Origin: Litomosoides sigmodontis
Lineage: Eukaryota > Nematoda > Chromadorea > Rhabditida > Onchocercidae
DNA: 64,000 nt
Reading direction: 5' to 3'
Assembly (NCBI GenBank): GCA_963070105.1
Contig: OY718803.1
Location: forward strand, 2,772,507-2,836,506
Below are positions 14,971 to 34,448 of this stretch, in pieces. The notes under the pieces are model-generated. The model saw nothing but the letters and a program-made list of their open reading frames with translations. It searched no databases and had not been told where the DNA came from. The first letter of the stretch is position 1; every line of letters starts with the position of its first letter. The translations under genes and the position numbers were made by a program.

Positions 14971-17900
14971 CTACTACTGTTAGCCAACGTATCCATGAAG
15001 GGCGCGACCCGTCCATATCTGTTATGATGTGATGTAATGTAAGTGTAAATGCTAAGGTATGTTGTGCATCTCTACCATCCAAGAAAAGCATTCCTCAAAT
15101 TTGAAAAATTTCTCCACCTCTCTCCCTCTCCCTCGCTCTCTCCTTTCTCCTCCTTCCCCTCCCTCACCTCATCCAAAACCATTCGTTCCTCTTCTCCACC
15201 TGTTTTATTGCTTCATACTGTGTGTGTGTATGTGTGTGTGTGTGTGTGTGTGAGTGTGTGTGTGTGTGTGGGTGGGTGGGTGTGTGTGTGTGTGGGTGTG
15301 TGTGTGGAAGGATATAATATATTAACTGAGGGAGAGAGAGAGAGAGAGATGATGGAGGATTTCAGTTTGTTTTCAAACTTTGCAGCATTTTATTTATTTA
15401 TTTCACAAAGATTTGTATACTCTTTCCACTCATTTCATCAATCCATCCACTCTTACACTGATTTCTTCTAAAATATTTCTATCCTTTTTTCATCTTTTTC
15501 TCTCTCTCTCTCTCTTTCTTCCTCTCCCCTCTCTCTCAATTGTTAAATTAAAGATGTTTAGATGAAGTAGTGGAAGATGGAGAAGAGTGAACTGTTTTCC
15601 TCTCCTACATTTCATCGCTCTTTCTTCCTTTCAGTTCTTTAACTTTTTTTTTCGATTTTGTTTTCTTTTGTTTTGTTATATTTAACAAAAATTTAAACTT
15701 CACAAGCATTGCCGAGGTATTTCAACTAAGACGCTGAATTCAGCATATCTTTTACAGTTGTTGGAAAAAAAAAGAAAAAAAAAACCAAATCGTACATTTC
15801 TTCTTTTTTTTTCTTTGCTGAAAGAAAAGTTTTAACGAATTGGAAATTCTTTCGGATGCATTTATAAAACATTGAAAAATAATTTAGATGTGTAAATAGG
15901 AAAAATTATTAAGCGAAAATTTAAATTTCTCAACTTTACTTTTGCCCTCCTCTCCTCCTACGCCTTCCTCCTTCACTCACCGCTATCACTAAATCAGCAC
16001 TATTATTATTACTATTATCATTATTAACAATTATATTATCACTATTTTTCATTAATATTATAGTTATCATTGTCGTTATCATCACTACTATTAATAGTAC
16101 TCATTATCATTATTACTATTAATTGTCGTTGCATTCGTTACTATCAATAACGTTGCTATCATTGCTATCCAAATTAATTGTTATCATTGCTATCGTTATC
16201 ATTATCACTATCAGCATTATTATCATGATTAATCATTGTTACTATTATTACTATTATGATGATGATTGATTCTTCCTATTAATTCTTCTCTGCAATTATG
16301 TTAGCCTTCATTGCCTCCTCACATTTCACTAGTAAATGGATGCATGAAAAAACTGCCTGAATGTTGCAGCTTCAACTGTTAGCTCGATCTACCTAGCACG
16401 TACATATGCATTTCTTTTCAAGCTTAAACTCTTTCTACCTCCAACTCTCTCATCCTTCGCTCACTCCTCGAATGCTCACTTCCTCCATTCCTCCTCACAT
16501 CTTCACAGATGCTTTTTCCTACTGTCGACGAAAGTATATATACCACGCATACGTTGGTACTGCTTACTACTACCTGTTACTTATATCTTCAATTTTAGGC
16601 TAAATTTTTTTCCCTTCACTCTCTTTTTTTCCCTCCCTCTCTCCTCTCCTCTCTCTCTCTCTCTCGACATTATCCCTTTTTTTTTGTTATACCTTTTTAG
16701 ATGTTTTTTTTTCCCTTCTTCATTACTCATCTTTCTTCCACTCTTTACAACAATATCAATCGCTTCATCAATTTAAATTGTTTTTTCGATAATAAAGGAT
16801 TGATTGTTTAAGCTTTCAGGTTTTGATTTGTTAACTTAATTATTGAAATGAATGATTGAACTAATAATTTTCCCGCATTGCATATTAGCAGAATAATTCC
16901 TATTTCTTATTGGATGTATTTTATTTTGATGTTAGCTTTCTAGCACTGTCTAATTTAATTAAAATTTTACGATTTTCATAAACTTTTTCACAATTTTCAC
17001 AAGTGAATGTTTAGTGTAATATGACGACTCATTGATTGTTACGTTTAGGAAAAGAGTAGTAAATCGAAATTACTTCCTTGAACTAATGCATTTATTCACT
17101 AATTTACAATAACTAATTAATTATTCAATTTCACTAATATTTTCGTCTTTTTTTGACAAAAAATAACTTCCGTTTTGCAAAATTTTAAATTGAAAAAAGC
17201 GGAATTAGTCAATAATTTGTTAAACTATAAACAGAATTATTATTGGGCTGTTTTCACTTACTAGCGACTATTTTTATACGACACAAATTGCAATTTTTCA
17301 TCTACGGTCAGTTGATTCAAATGTTTATTTTACATTTAAATTGAAATTCATCATCTTTGTCCTCCGCTCTCTCTCTCTCTCCCTCTTGTTCACTCTCTCT
17401 CCAGCACCATCTGCTTCTCATCTGAGCTTGCTCAATCTGTTTGCAATTGGATTAGCTGATGAATCGATAAGATTGTCATAAAAAAGAAAAATTTAACTTT
17501 AATTCTAATCATTTATTGTTTTTATTTTTCATTTCTTCTAAATTTAAAATGAAAGAAAGTAACTTTTGCTACTTTCATTTATTACATTTTTTCAATAAAA
17601 AAAATTTTTATCGTTCAAAAAATTATTTTAAATAATTTTCATTTCTTTTAAAATTTATAATTTTTACTCATTGCATTTTTTTATTTTTATTTTTAATATA
17701 TCAATTCAAACAATACATCCTTTCCTCTCATTCAATCGTATAATTTTGACTCAGTCAACGCAACTCAGCAATGCCCCTAACATCAAAGTAATTTTAAACT
17801 CGAAAAATCAATTGCTTTTGAAATTTCACTTTCTCCACCTCTGTTCCTCTACCGCACATTATTTGACACTTGTCAGACTGGCTGTAATGAAAATTTTCAT

Positions 17901-20900
17901 TCCCTTCTCCTGGATTCACACATTCCCCTCTTTTACTGAATAAATCATTTGATCGATTAATTTGCATTTCAGTATGTTTTTAATTTAAACTTTATTTCAT
18001 TCCTTCCACTCTTATTTTTTCGCTTTTTTTTTATGTCCCAATCATTATGAATATTTTTTATGATAGAATTAGAATTTTCAAAAATATTTCCCTTTACTTT
18101 CGTTTTAAATTAAATTTTCTGAAATTTTTAATTTTTTGCAAAACAAATAACTCAAAATTTTCGGTAGAATTTAAAAATGCTTTTTTAACATTTTCTTTTA
18201 TTATATTAATAAAAAATGGAATATTCCAATTAAACTTAGTATTTAGGATAAAATTTCAGGAAAAAAAATCTCCTTCTTTTGCTTTCTCTTTGTCTCTTTC
18301 TCTCGTCTTCCAATCATTCTAAGAAGCAAAAATCTGCACGACCGCAAAATTTTGAAATGGAAAATCGCTCCATCGCTTTCTGTCTCTCCCTCTCCCTCTC
18401 TCCCTCCTTTCTCTCATTAATCCTTAGCACAAATTAACATTATTGCATTATTACTTTCACTTTGATAAAATCGATAATCTAAATAAAACTTAAATAATCG
18501 ATAATTCTTAAGAGAGTTTCCATTCAAAATTATCACTGTGATCAAAAAGTACACAAAAACATTTTGGATAAATTTTCAGCAATAATAACATTAGTTATTT
18601 TTCTTTTTGCCTTTTGCATATTTATTAATTTTCGTTTCAAACTAACTAATTAATTTTACCTGCGAAATTATTTTTACCACAATTATCACTAAATTCATTA
18701 ACTGTAAAAATTTCATCATTAGAATGTACAATTTTTAACCTTTCCTCTCTTCTTTCACCTCACTTTCTCCTCGCTTCTTTCAAAAACATTTTTTTCCACT
18801 TTTGTTTCTTTCTTTTCCTCTCCTCTCTTTTCTTTTCTTTTTTTTGCATTTCAAAAATTAACAAATAACGATGATTTTCATGGACTGCAAAAATAAACTT
18901 TTTTAAACTGAAATTCTTTTTCTTTTACACCCATCCATTCAATCAGCCAACCTACCAGGGAACCAACAAAACCAACCAAGTCAACCAACCATCCACCCAC
19001 CCACCCACCCATCCATCCATCCATTTATCCCTCCTATCACTTTTCCTCCTGCTTTTATCTTTTACAATATGAAAGGGAAAGCGGGAGAGAGAGAGAGAGA
19101 AAGAGGGAGGGAGTTAGAAAGGAGGAGAAAGAAAGCAGTAAAAAGAATTCGAAAAATATTTGTTTGTTTTTATTTTTCGATCATTAACAACAACATTCTT
19201 TCGTTCTCTTCGCCTCCTCTCTTCCTCTTCTCGTTCTCTTCACTTCTCTTTACATTTCAATTCATTTCTTCTTCTTTTCAACAATTCCCTCTCTCTTCAT
19301 TCCATTCATTTCACATAGTTCAGTTCCACCCAATTTTCAGTTAGTTTAGAACAAATTCACTTCGTTATTTTAAGATGGAAGGATGGAGTTTTTGTTCAGT
19401 TTGCAACCACTCATTTTCTTTCAACAAAACTAATTGATACGCTTGATGGGAAGCTTCAATTAATTTAAATTTTAATTTTAAATTAATAATATATTATTAA
19501 TTATTTAAATTAATTAATATTTACTTTGTTGTTATGTCATTCTCTCTCAATTAATATTTCCATTTATTTTATGTCTTCCAATTGTCATTTCTCCCTCCCT
19601 CTCTCTCTCTCTCTCTTCGCCTCCTTCTCTGTTTTCCTTAAGTAATTTTAAAAAATTGAAATTAATGATTGCAAGTATTAAGTAGTTAACAAGTCACATG
19701 CATACAACAGTAACACAATTTACACACATATAAAGCACGCTAGCATATAAAAGTATATCAATGATATTAATTGATTAATTAATTAATTAAAGGGAAGATA
19801 GAGAAGGATGCATCAATGCTAATGTAATGTCACATAGCACATAAAACGCTATATTATATTGTTAATTTAAGAATACAAAATAAAAATTTATATGAATTAA
19901 TTAAATTCATAAACGATTCTCATCGCTGCTTTTCATTAAATTTTTCCTTTTTCTTTGTTATTCTCAGTGTTTTTCTTATTTTCTCCAATTAACGAGCATT
20001 TTAAACTTCGCTTCTGTCCTAATTAATATGAAATGCAAAAAAAAACTATTTTTGAATCGTTCGAAATTTTAATTTCTCTCATAATTTGTACTGTTGTATG
20101 CTAATTTAATGCCATATATTATAAGCATAATTTTTGTCGCATTTCTGTGATGAATGACGAAGTAGTCGGAAGTGATAGGTGAGAAATGAGCTGATAAATT
20201 AATAATTTTATTTATCACTCTACCATTCCTATCAACTATTACTGTCTAGCACTTCCTAATTGTTTAAAAAAAGAACAGAAAGAAAGAAAGAAAGAAAATT
20301 TGCTCTTTTCTTTTCATTAAACAGCATAAATTACACTTCTCGAAATGTGTGAAATTTAAGGGTGAAAGTTGAAGGGTTAGCGGTGGAAAGATTAGCTTTT
20401 CCTTTATTGAGCCATATGCTAATTGCTTAATGCATAATGATTTCCTCATTTCTCAATTACCAAATATGAAAAGTCATTGCAAAACGAATTCAAATTTATC
20501 TAAATTCAATCCAACTAGTGAATTCACTCAATTATCACTGTTATAATAGTTGCTATTTATTATGTTATATTTCAAAAAATTAAATTTTATAAAAAGGAAT
20601 AATTGAATAAATGGATAATAAGCAATTTTTTACATTCCTCAAATATCACTTATCCTAACATTAAAGCGTAATTCTTCCCAAAAAATGAAAAGGAAGAGCG
20701 GAGAATTAGAAATTATTTATGTTTGTTAAAAAATAAATAATTAGCTAAAATTTGTGAGAATAAAAAGAAGAAAAAAATGATGAAATGGAAACGAAATGAA
20801 TTATTGGAAATTATATTTGTAAATTAAAATTCCTATCGAACTAGCCAACTGATTGAAGCTACCACTATCACTTACTCGAATATCTTAATGTTGTTGTTGT

Positions 20901-22020
20901 ATGATTTACAATTATTTCTAACAACTAATAAATCATCAGTACCACCTTCATGAAACATTTCTGTTTACAATTGAATTTCGAAATCGATTTGTTCTTTGAT
21001 CGCTTTTCGTTGTTGCTATCTATCTCTCAATTGGTTTCATGCAAATATTTTCCAATGCAAACGTTTTATTTCAATCGTTTTGGAGATGAAATTTTCCCGA
21101 TTAAAATTATTACAATTTCTTCAAAATTTTTGTCATTAAATTTTCAATTTTTTTTCTTGTCGAGAGAAAATGCTAAACAAAATTAATGGAACTAATATTT
21201 TCCCTCACCCTCTCTCCCTCTGTCTCTGTCTCTCTATCTCTCTATCTCTGTTGTTTTGCAAGCGAGAAATGAAAGACATTGAAATGTGTAATTGGTAAAA
21301 ATAGCAAATATCAATTATAACATTGAATATTCGATTACATGATTGATTGTTTCGATAAATAATTTAATTACAAGAAGGGATAAGATTTCTTCTGAAATTT
21401 AAAATGCAAAATTTAAACTTTTGAAATTCAATTTTAGTAACGAATCGTTTTGTAATGGAATCAAATTATTGCATCATTTTCTCGTAAAATTTGCTAAATG
21501 ATAAAATCTGTCAATTTTTCAAACTTTTCCATTCCGTTAGTTTTGGCTTAAATTAAAAAATTACACATAGTTTGAAATTTTTATTTATTAATTATTCAAA
21601 GAAATATGAATTTTATTCTTTTTTCGAAATAAAGGAATAAAATAATAATATAAAATTGTTTACTTTGGAAATTTTAATTAAAACAAAAATTAAACATTTA
21701 ATTGGAGAAAGGTGAGAATGGAAATGATAAACAAAAATGCAGAAGCTGTAAGGAAACACCCTGAATCCTTCGCTGTACACCAATTCATTCATTACGAGCA
21801 ATATAATTATCAGATTTAATTACTAATTAATTAAATCTGATAATTAAACCAAAAATTATTGATGTGAGGTAATTTACATCTATGATTCTCTCCCTCTTCC
21901 TCTTCTCTTTCAATTAATTTACTTTCTTATTTTTTTCAACGATTAAGAAAAATGTTAACTAGCAATGTTCGAAATTTTTGCTGAACATCTATTACTGATA
22001 CCTTTTGCATATGCTGCTAA
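14971..22020. other. Gene-poor spacer with scattered microsatellites
   Basis: No supported exon on either strand. Contents include a GT/GGGT tract at 15221-15308, CT runs near 15500, 16640, 17370, 18390 and 19595, a degenerate ATT/ATC region at about 15995-16265, and ATCC/ACCC repeats at 18985-19025. Confidence 0.65.
15221..15308. repeat. (GT)n tract with GGGT interruptions
   Basis: An imperfect GT microsatellite with two GGGT clusters. Confidence 0.9.
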
Positions 22021-22079
22021 TAACCATTATGATAGTAATGATGATGATGATAGTAATAACAACAATAAGAATAATAATA

Positions 22080-22330
<251 letters not shown>

Positions 22331-22805
22331 AATAATAGCAATAATAATAATAACAATAATAATAATAGTAATAATGATAATGCGAGGAGCGATGGTGAAG
22401 TATGCAAGGGATGCTGGTATAATGCGATATGATATATGATATGATGTAGGATTTTTTTTTAAATGTGTAACAGAAAGGAAGTAAGTAGTAAGTTTACGGC
22501 CGTAGCTTTGTTGGTAAGGTAAGCTGATAAACAGTTTTTATTAATGGGAAGAAGTGAGAAGGTTTATTTCGTAAAAATGAGAAGTTATTTGTAGGCATTC
22601 CTCGGCTAACAGTTGCTCACAAAATGTTGTTGAGCATTGCATTTTACAAACTTTTCCAACGCCACCAATGAATGTTATTAAGTGTTTGAAAGAATTGAGG
22701 GGAAAAAAACAATGGGAAAAAAAAAGCAAATTTTTGAAGTCTTTTAGAAAGGAAAAAAAGAAACGAACATTTCAAACAATATACACACCGTGATCGATGG
22801 TAGTT

Positions 22806-22830
22806 ACACACACACACACACACACACACA
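22806..22830. repeat. (CA)n run
   Basis: A short CA microsatellite. Confidence 0.85.
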
Positions 22831-23025
22831 AAGAAAACGAACATATAGTTTTTATTTTTTGTTTTCTTTGTTGTTCGTTTTATTTTTTTGAAATTTGAAA
22901 TTGAATAATTTTTGTTGAAAAGAAGTTCCAGCTATTTGTTACTGTTTTTTTTTTTGCTCTGTACAGCGAGAGCAGAAAGTGGCAGTGTATATCAAGCGAT
23001 TTTAGGATAGCGGTGAATGTTCCGC

Positions 23026-23135
23026 CTAAAAATTCTCAATCAATCCAGCGTTGCGTTCGATAGCGTGTAAAATGCTACGTGTTGCTTTTACGGTGGCAGC
23101 GTACTTCTTTGCATCGCCATACAGAGTATTGAAAG
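23026..23135 (-). CDS. Candidate terminal exon, unknown protein
   Basis: Within an unusually GC-rich patch (about 22960-23220), the minus strand has a strong acceptor (CTTTACATTCCATAG) followed by an open frame of 36 codons ending in TAG. It includes LYGDAKKYAATVKATRSILH. The codon use looks more like coding sequence than the surrounding DNA. I could not find a phase-matched upstream exon and do not recognise the peptide. It could be the last exon of an undetected minus-strand gene, a relic, or chance. Confidence 0.3.
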
Positions 23136-23219
23136 CTATGGAATGTAAAGAAGTATGTAGCCCGTGAAGCTTTCATTCCACGTCACCACATTTTACTTAC
23201 GCTAATTCGTTACGTTACT

Positions 23220-24700
23220 CTCAACCAGTGCTAACGTTTTAATATTAGCAATTTTAAGTTGCGTATTCTTCACAATGCATTCGTTCATTTGTAAGTGTTA
23301 CGCAAACTCACGTACTTCTTCTCCCTCACATAATTACTAGGAAATTTTTTGATTAATTAAAAAAAAATTATTGTTTGAATGATGAGATGCTCATTTCTGA
23401 TTAGTATGGATTTTCAAAATTTCTTTATTAATTTATGCAAAAAAAAATGAAAACATTATAATATATAAATATATATGGATGTGATTTTTTTTTCACCTTT
23501 TTCATTATCCATTTATTCACGTCCAATCATTACATTTATTATTAATTTCCAATTAATTCACCATTTCTTATTGTTTCACAGTTACAGTTTCATGTGCAAA
23601 TGCGCACAATCTCAACTCTTCATTTCATTAATCTCGTATTTTAATTTCGAATATATTAATGTGGAATTATGCGTGCATTTCTCATTAATCTTCCACTCAA
23701 ATAATATTTTCATTTTCTTCGTTTTTTTCTTCTTTTTAAATTAGCGAAATTGAAAATATCACTTGCAAAGTACATGTGGTAGTAGCTTAGTGAGAAATAA
23801 TATGTAGTGGGCCGTTACAATTGAAAATTAACAGAAATGCTTTTTTTTTCACTAATTTTAATTTTCGGGAAATATCGAGTGTGGTGCACCTGTTTGCTTC
23901 TACCTGCATTTGCACCCAAACAATTTATATTATTGATTAGAAATTTGTTTAAAATTTTTTATGTCTCATATGAAATGTTTTACGTACGTTACTGCTTATG
24001 CATGTGCGACAAGAGCTCCTCCACGTGTGCAATTAATTCACTGATGAGCTATCATTGGTGGAAAATAGAATGCATGTCGCAATTTGTATTATTATTTTAT
24101 TAATAAAAATTGTTACCCGTAATTTTTGTGCAAAATTTTAAAATCACCCCAAAGAAAAAAAACATTTAAAATATTGTTCTCTTTCATTTAATTTCATTAA
24201 ATTCTTCTTAAAATTTAAATAAATAAAAAAATAATAGTTCTTAAAATAAATTTACAAGAAAAGAACAAATTCTAGACACTGTTAAGTAATTGATCTAAAT
24301 GAGTGATGCTAATACTGTCAAAGCATGCATGAATTGAACGAAAACAGTGCGAGAAAGTGAGAACAAAAAAATAGCATTTTTTTTTCTTTGTTTCTCTTTT
24401 TTTCAATTATTAAAATTTTCCTTTTTTTTCCCATTCAATTGCCTGGATGAGCGCAGTATTGACAAGTGCGCATGCATTGTACTTTCATTAAATCATACTC
24501 TCCTGCGCATATATTTTGCGAATTATGTTGTAAGGAAAATAGTCAAAAGGAACAAATTACATAAATTTTCACTATCTTTACAAATTGAATGAAAAAAATT
24601 CCCTTCGACTAATGACGGTGCTATTGCTGAAACGATAATGAACGTCTAGTGATGTCGTTAGTGGAAATTTCACACGTTCGCTTCCACTTGCAAATTTCAC
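23220..24700. other. AT-rich spacer
   Basis: I see no conserved exon, RNA gene or notable repeat here, only long A/T runs. Confidence 0.6.
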
Positions 24701-24705
24701 TTGAT

Positions 24706-24750
24706 GATTCTTCGTTGTTGTTATTGTTGTTGTTGTTGTCGTGTTATTGC

Positions 24751-24781
<31 letters not shown>

Positions 24782-24783
24782 GC

Positions 24784-24816
<33 letters not shown>

Positions 24817-24827
24817 CGTGTTACTGC

Positions 24828-24885
<58 letters not shown>

Positions 24886-24911
24886 GCTGTTGTTGTTGCT
24901 GTTGTTGTTGC

Positions 24912-24963
<52 letters not shown>

Positions 24964-24965
24964 GC

Positions 24966-25013
<48 letters not shown>

Positions 25014-25036
25014 CGTGTTGTTGTTGTTGTTGTTTT
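24706..25036. repeat. GTT (CAA) array with CAG interruptions
   Basis: About 105 GTT units with scattered GCT and GTC units. On the minus strand this reads as about 63 glutamines before a TAA at 24821-24823 and continues as untranslated CAA beyond it. Confidence 0.95.
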
Positions 25037-25317
25037 TAGGTGATAGTTGTTAGGTTGGAGAATGCGAAAATGATTTGTTATCAGTGAATTAGTACGATTA
25101 CTGACTGTCCTTGCATTATTACTAATTTTACTCGTGGAATTTGATTGCTTCAATGCGACGCTTTCATTTGATGAGTAAGTTGTAGCGGAAGTGATCAATG
25201 ATGTCAAACGTATACTTCGATTAATCGTTGAATGATTGAGCGTATTCCTTACACCTGTTAATTTACGTGGAGAAATTTCATCATTTTGTTGAATTTTCAT
25301 TTCTTTATTGCTCACTG
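24821..25317 (-). CDS. Candidate alternative last exon of the carboxypeptidase: Ser/Thr/Asn-rich region plus poly-Gln tail
   Basis: This exon has a good acceptor (AATAATTTCAG) and an open frame of about 165 codons. The first hundred residues are rich in S, T, N and R (for example MKIQQNDEISPRKLTG), followed by six Thr, an Arg and about 63 Gln, then TAA. The carboxypeptidase stop at 25738-25736 is embedded in a good donor, GAC|GTTAGT. Splicing there leaves one base, which is exactly the phase this exon needs. Use of this exon would replace the stop with a tail of about 165 residues; intron retention gives the short form. A separate unannotated gene is the alternative. Confidence 0.4.
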
Positions 25318-25735
25318 CTGAAATTATTTTTATTAATAGGCGGCGAAAAACAAAAAAAAAAAGAAAAATGGGCAAAATAAACGAAAAAACAAAGACGACG
25401 AATGCTATTACTACCACTATTACTACTACTTCTACTACTAATACTACTACTACTATTACTATAATGAAAATTGAAAAAATTAAATTTGAATCTAATTTAT
25501 TAGTAATGAAACGAAGGAAAAAAGAACAGCAGCAATAGTAGTTATTAAATAATGTGAAGAAAGCGGATTTTTCAATTACACCTAAACCTAAGAATTAACA
25601 GAACTGAAGAACTGTAGTACTGATAATTGCTAGAGTAATGCAAATTAGAAATGAAGAAATGAATTTGAATTGAATTTGGAAAAAATGAGGAAAAAAGAAA
25701 AAAAAACTGAGATTGAAAATGGAGAAAAACGGCGA

Positions 25736-32928
<7,193 letters not shown>

Positions 32929-32939
32929 CTACACAACAC

Positions 32940-33184
32940 AAATTTTTCATTAAATAAAATTTAGCAATTTCTTTTTTTTTTGATAAAATAAATTTGTGTT
33001 AAAGTAATTAAAACAATGAAAAAACTAAATGCACAATTTATGCACGATGAAAAAAACTTATTGAATTTTTCATTAAATAAAATTTAGCAATTTCTTTTTT
33101 TTTGGTAAAATAAATTTGTATTAAAGTAATTAAAACAATGAAAAAACCAAATGCACAATTTTTGCACGATGAAAAAAACTTATT
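32940..33184. repeat. Tandem duplication, two copies of about 122 bp
   Basis: The block at about 32940-33062 recurs at about 33063-33184 with a handful of substitutions. Shared segments include TTTTCATTAAATAAAATTTAG and AAAGTAATTAAAACAATG. It abuts the acceptor of the carboxypeptidase pro-segment exon that starts at 32928. Confidence 0.9.
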
Positions 33185-34417
33185 GAATAAATTTAGCATT
33201 TTTACAATGTTTGAAACATTTATGGCACAATTAATTTCCCTTTTTTTTTCGCTACTGTTTTTCCTCTAATAAAAATATCGGTCACACTTTCATTCTGGTT
33301 TTTCACCTATTAAAAAGTATTTTTCTTTTTTGTTGTTGACGTGAAAATGAACACTTTTATGATTTTACGACGAATTTGCTCTTTTTTTTTTTTAATTTCG
33401 TTTAATATGAAAATGGTTGTCGTATCCGTTCGTTTTTTTTTGCCTATTTTCTTTTGAAGTTTTTTTTTTCTTTTGTTTTGAAAATGACATTTTTTGCTCT
33501 GAACGGTCGATTGTTCGAAATTGAACACGACAATTAACAGCAACAATTATAATAGATAAATAATATTAGTAATAAATGACAATAATAATAATAATAGTAA
33601 TAATATTAAAGGTTATAATAAATACAAATTAATCAACCGATTAATTAATTAATTAACGTTGAAGTATGATGAAAGTATATTTTTATGAAAAAAAAATCTA
33701 TCGCAAACCTTATGGTGGAAATCATGAAAGCATTTTGCACCGTAAATATTGCAGCATAAATTAGAAATGACATTGAATTTAATTGTTTTATGCTAAAACA
33801 AAAAAAAAATTTTTTTATGAAAAAAAACTACGAAACAGCAAATTGTAAATTTCAATTGAAAAGTTTAATTGATCCTTAATTTTACTTTGGCATACATGGA
33901 ATATAAATTCACAAATACGTATTGCTCAGAGAATTATTCATTAAAAAGCGACGAAAAAAGTTAAACAAAGAAGAGCCAATTACACATCTGTAGTTATATC
34001 GAAAATTATAAAATTTTACATGGAATTAAATTGTAATGAATTTTTTGAATTCATTTTTAAATCTACAAAAATTATTAGATTTAGAAGAACACCTAAAAAT
34101 TTTATGAAATAAATGGAATTGACAAAAAAAAAAGGTGAAATTGTAACAATTCAATAATTGAAATATCCCTTCTTTTAATTTATTACTTTCTTTTTATAAA
34201 AAATGAAAAACAAACGCAGAAGTGAAATGTCATAAATCAATCTGAGAAAAAAAAAAGTTAAATTATTTAATTTCTCTTGAAATTGAAGAAATGAATGAAT
34301 GAATGAATTCAAACGATTTATTAATTTAGAAATATTTGAAGTGGTGACTTTATAGCTTAAAATATAACAGGAATTGTTAAAGAGGAATGAATGAAATATA
34401 AAAACGACAGCGATGGA

Positions 34418-34448
<31 letters not shown>
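34418..34448. repeat. (GA)n run
   Basis: A GA microsatellite in the spacer upstream of the carboxypeptidase. Confidence 0.85.

Noticed and set aside
14650..15091. Poly-Ser, poly-Leu and poly-Tyr/Cys frames
   Set aside because: They are by-products of the TAC/TGC trinucleotide array, with no splice or conservation support.
22541..22729. Minus-strand Cys-containing frame near 22.6 kb
   Set aside because: Only a weak acceptor, no partner exon and no recognisable pattern.
33310..33546. Possible signal-peptide exon of the carboxypeptidase (LLLLIVVFNFEQ-like)
   Set aside because: The frame has no ATG at its start and runs into Lys-rich homopolymer sequence, and I could not match its phase to the pro-segment exon.
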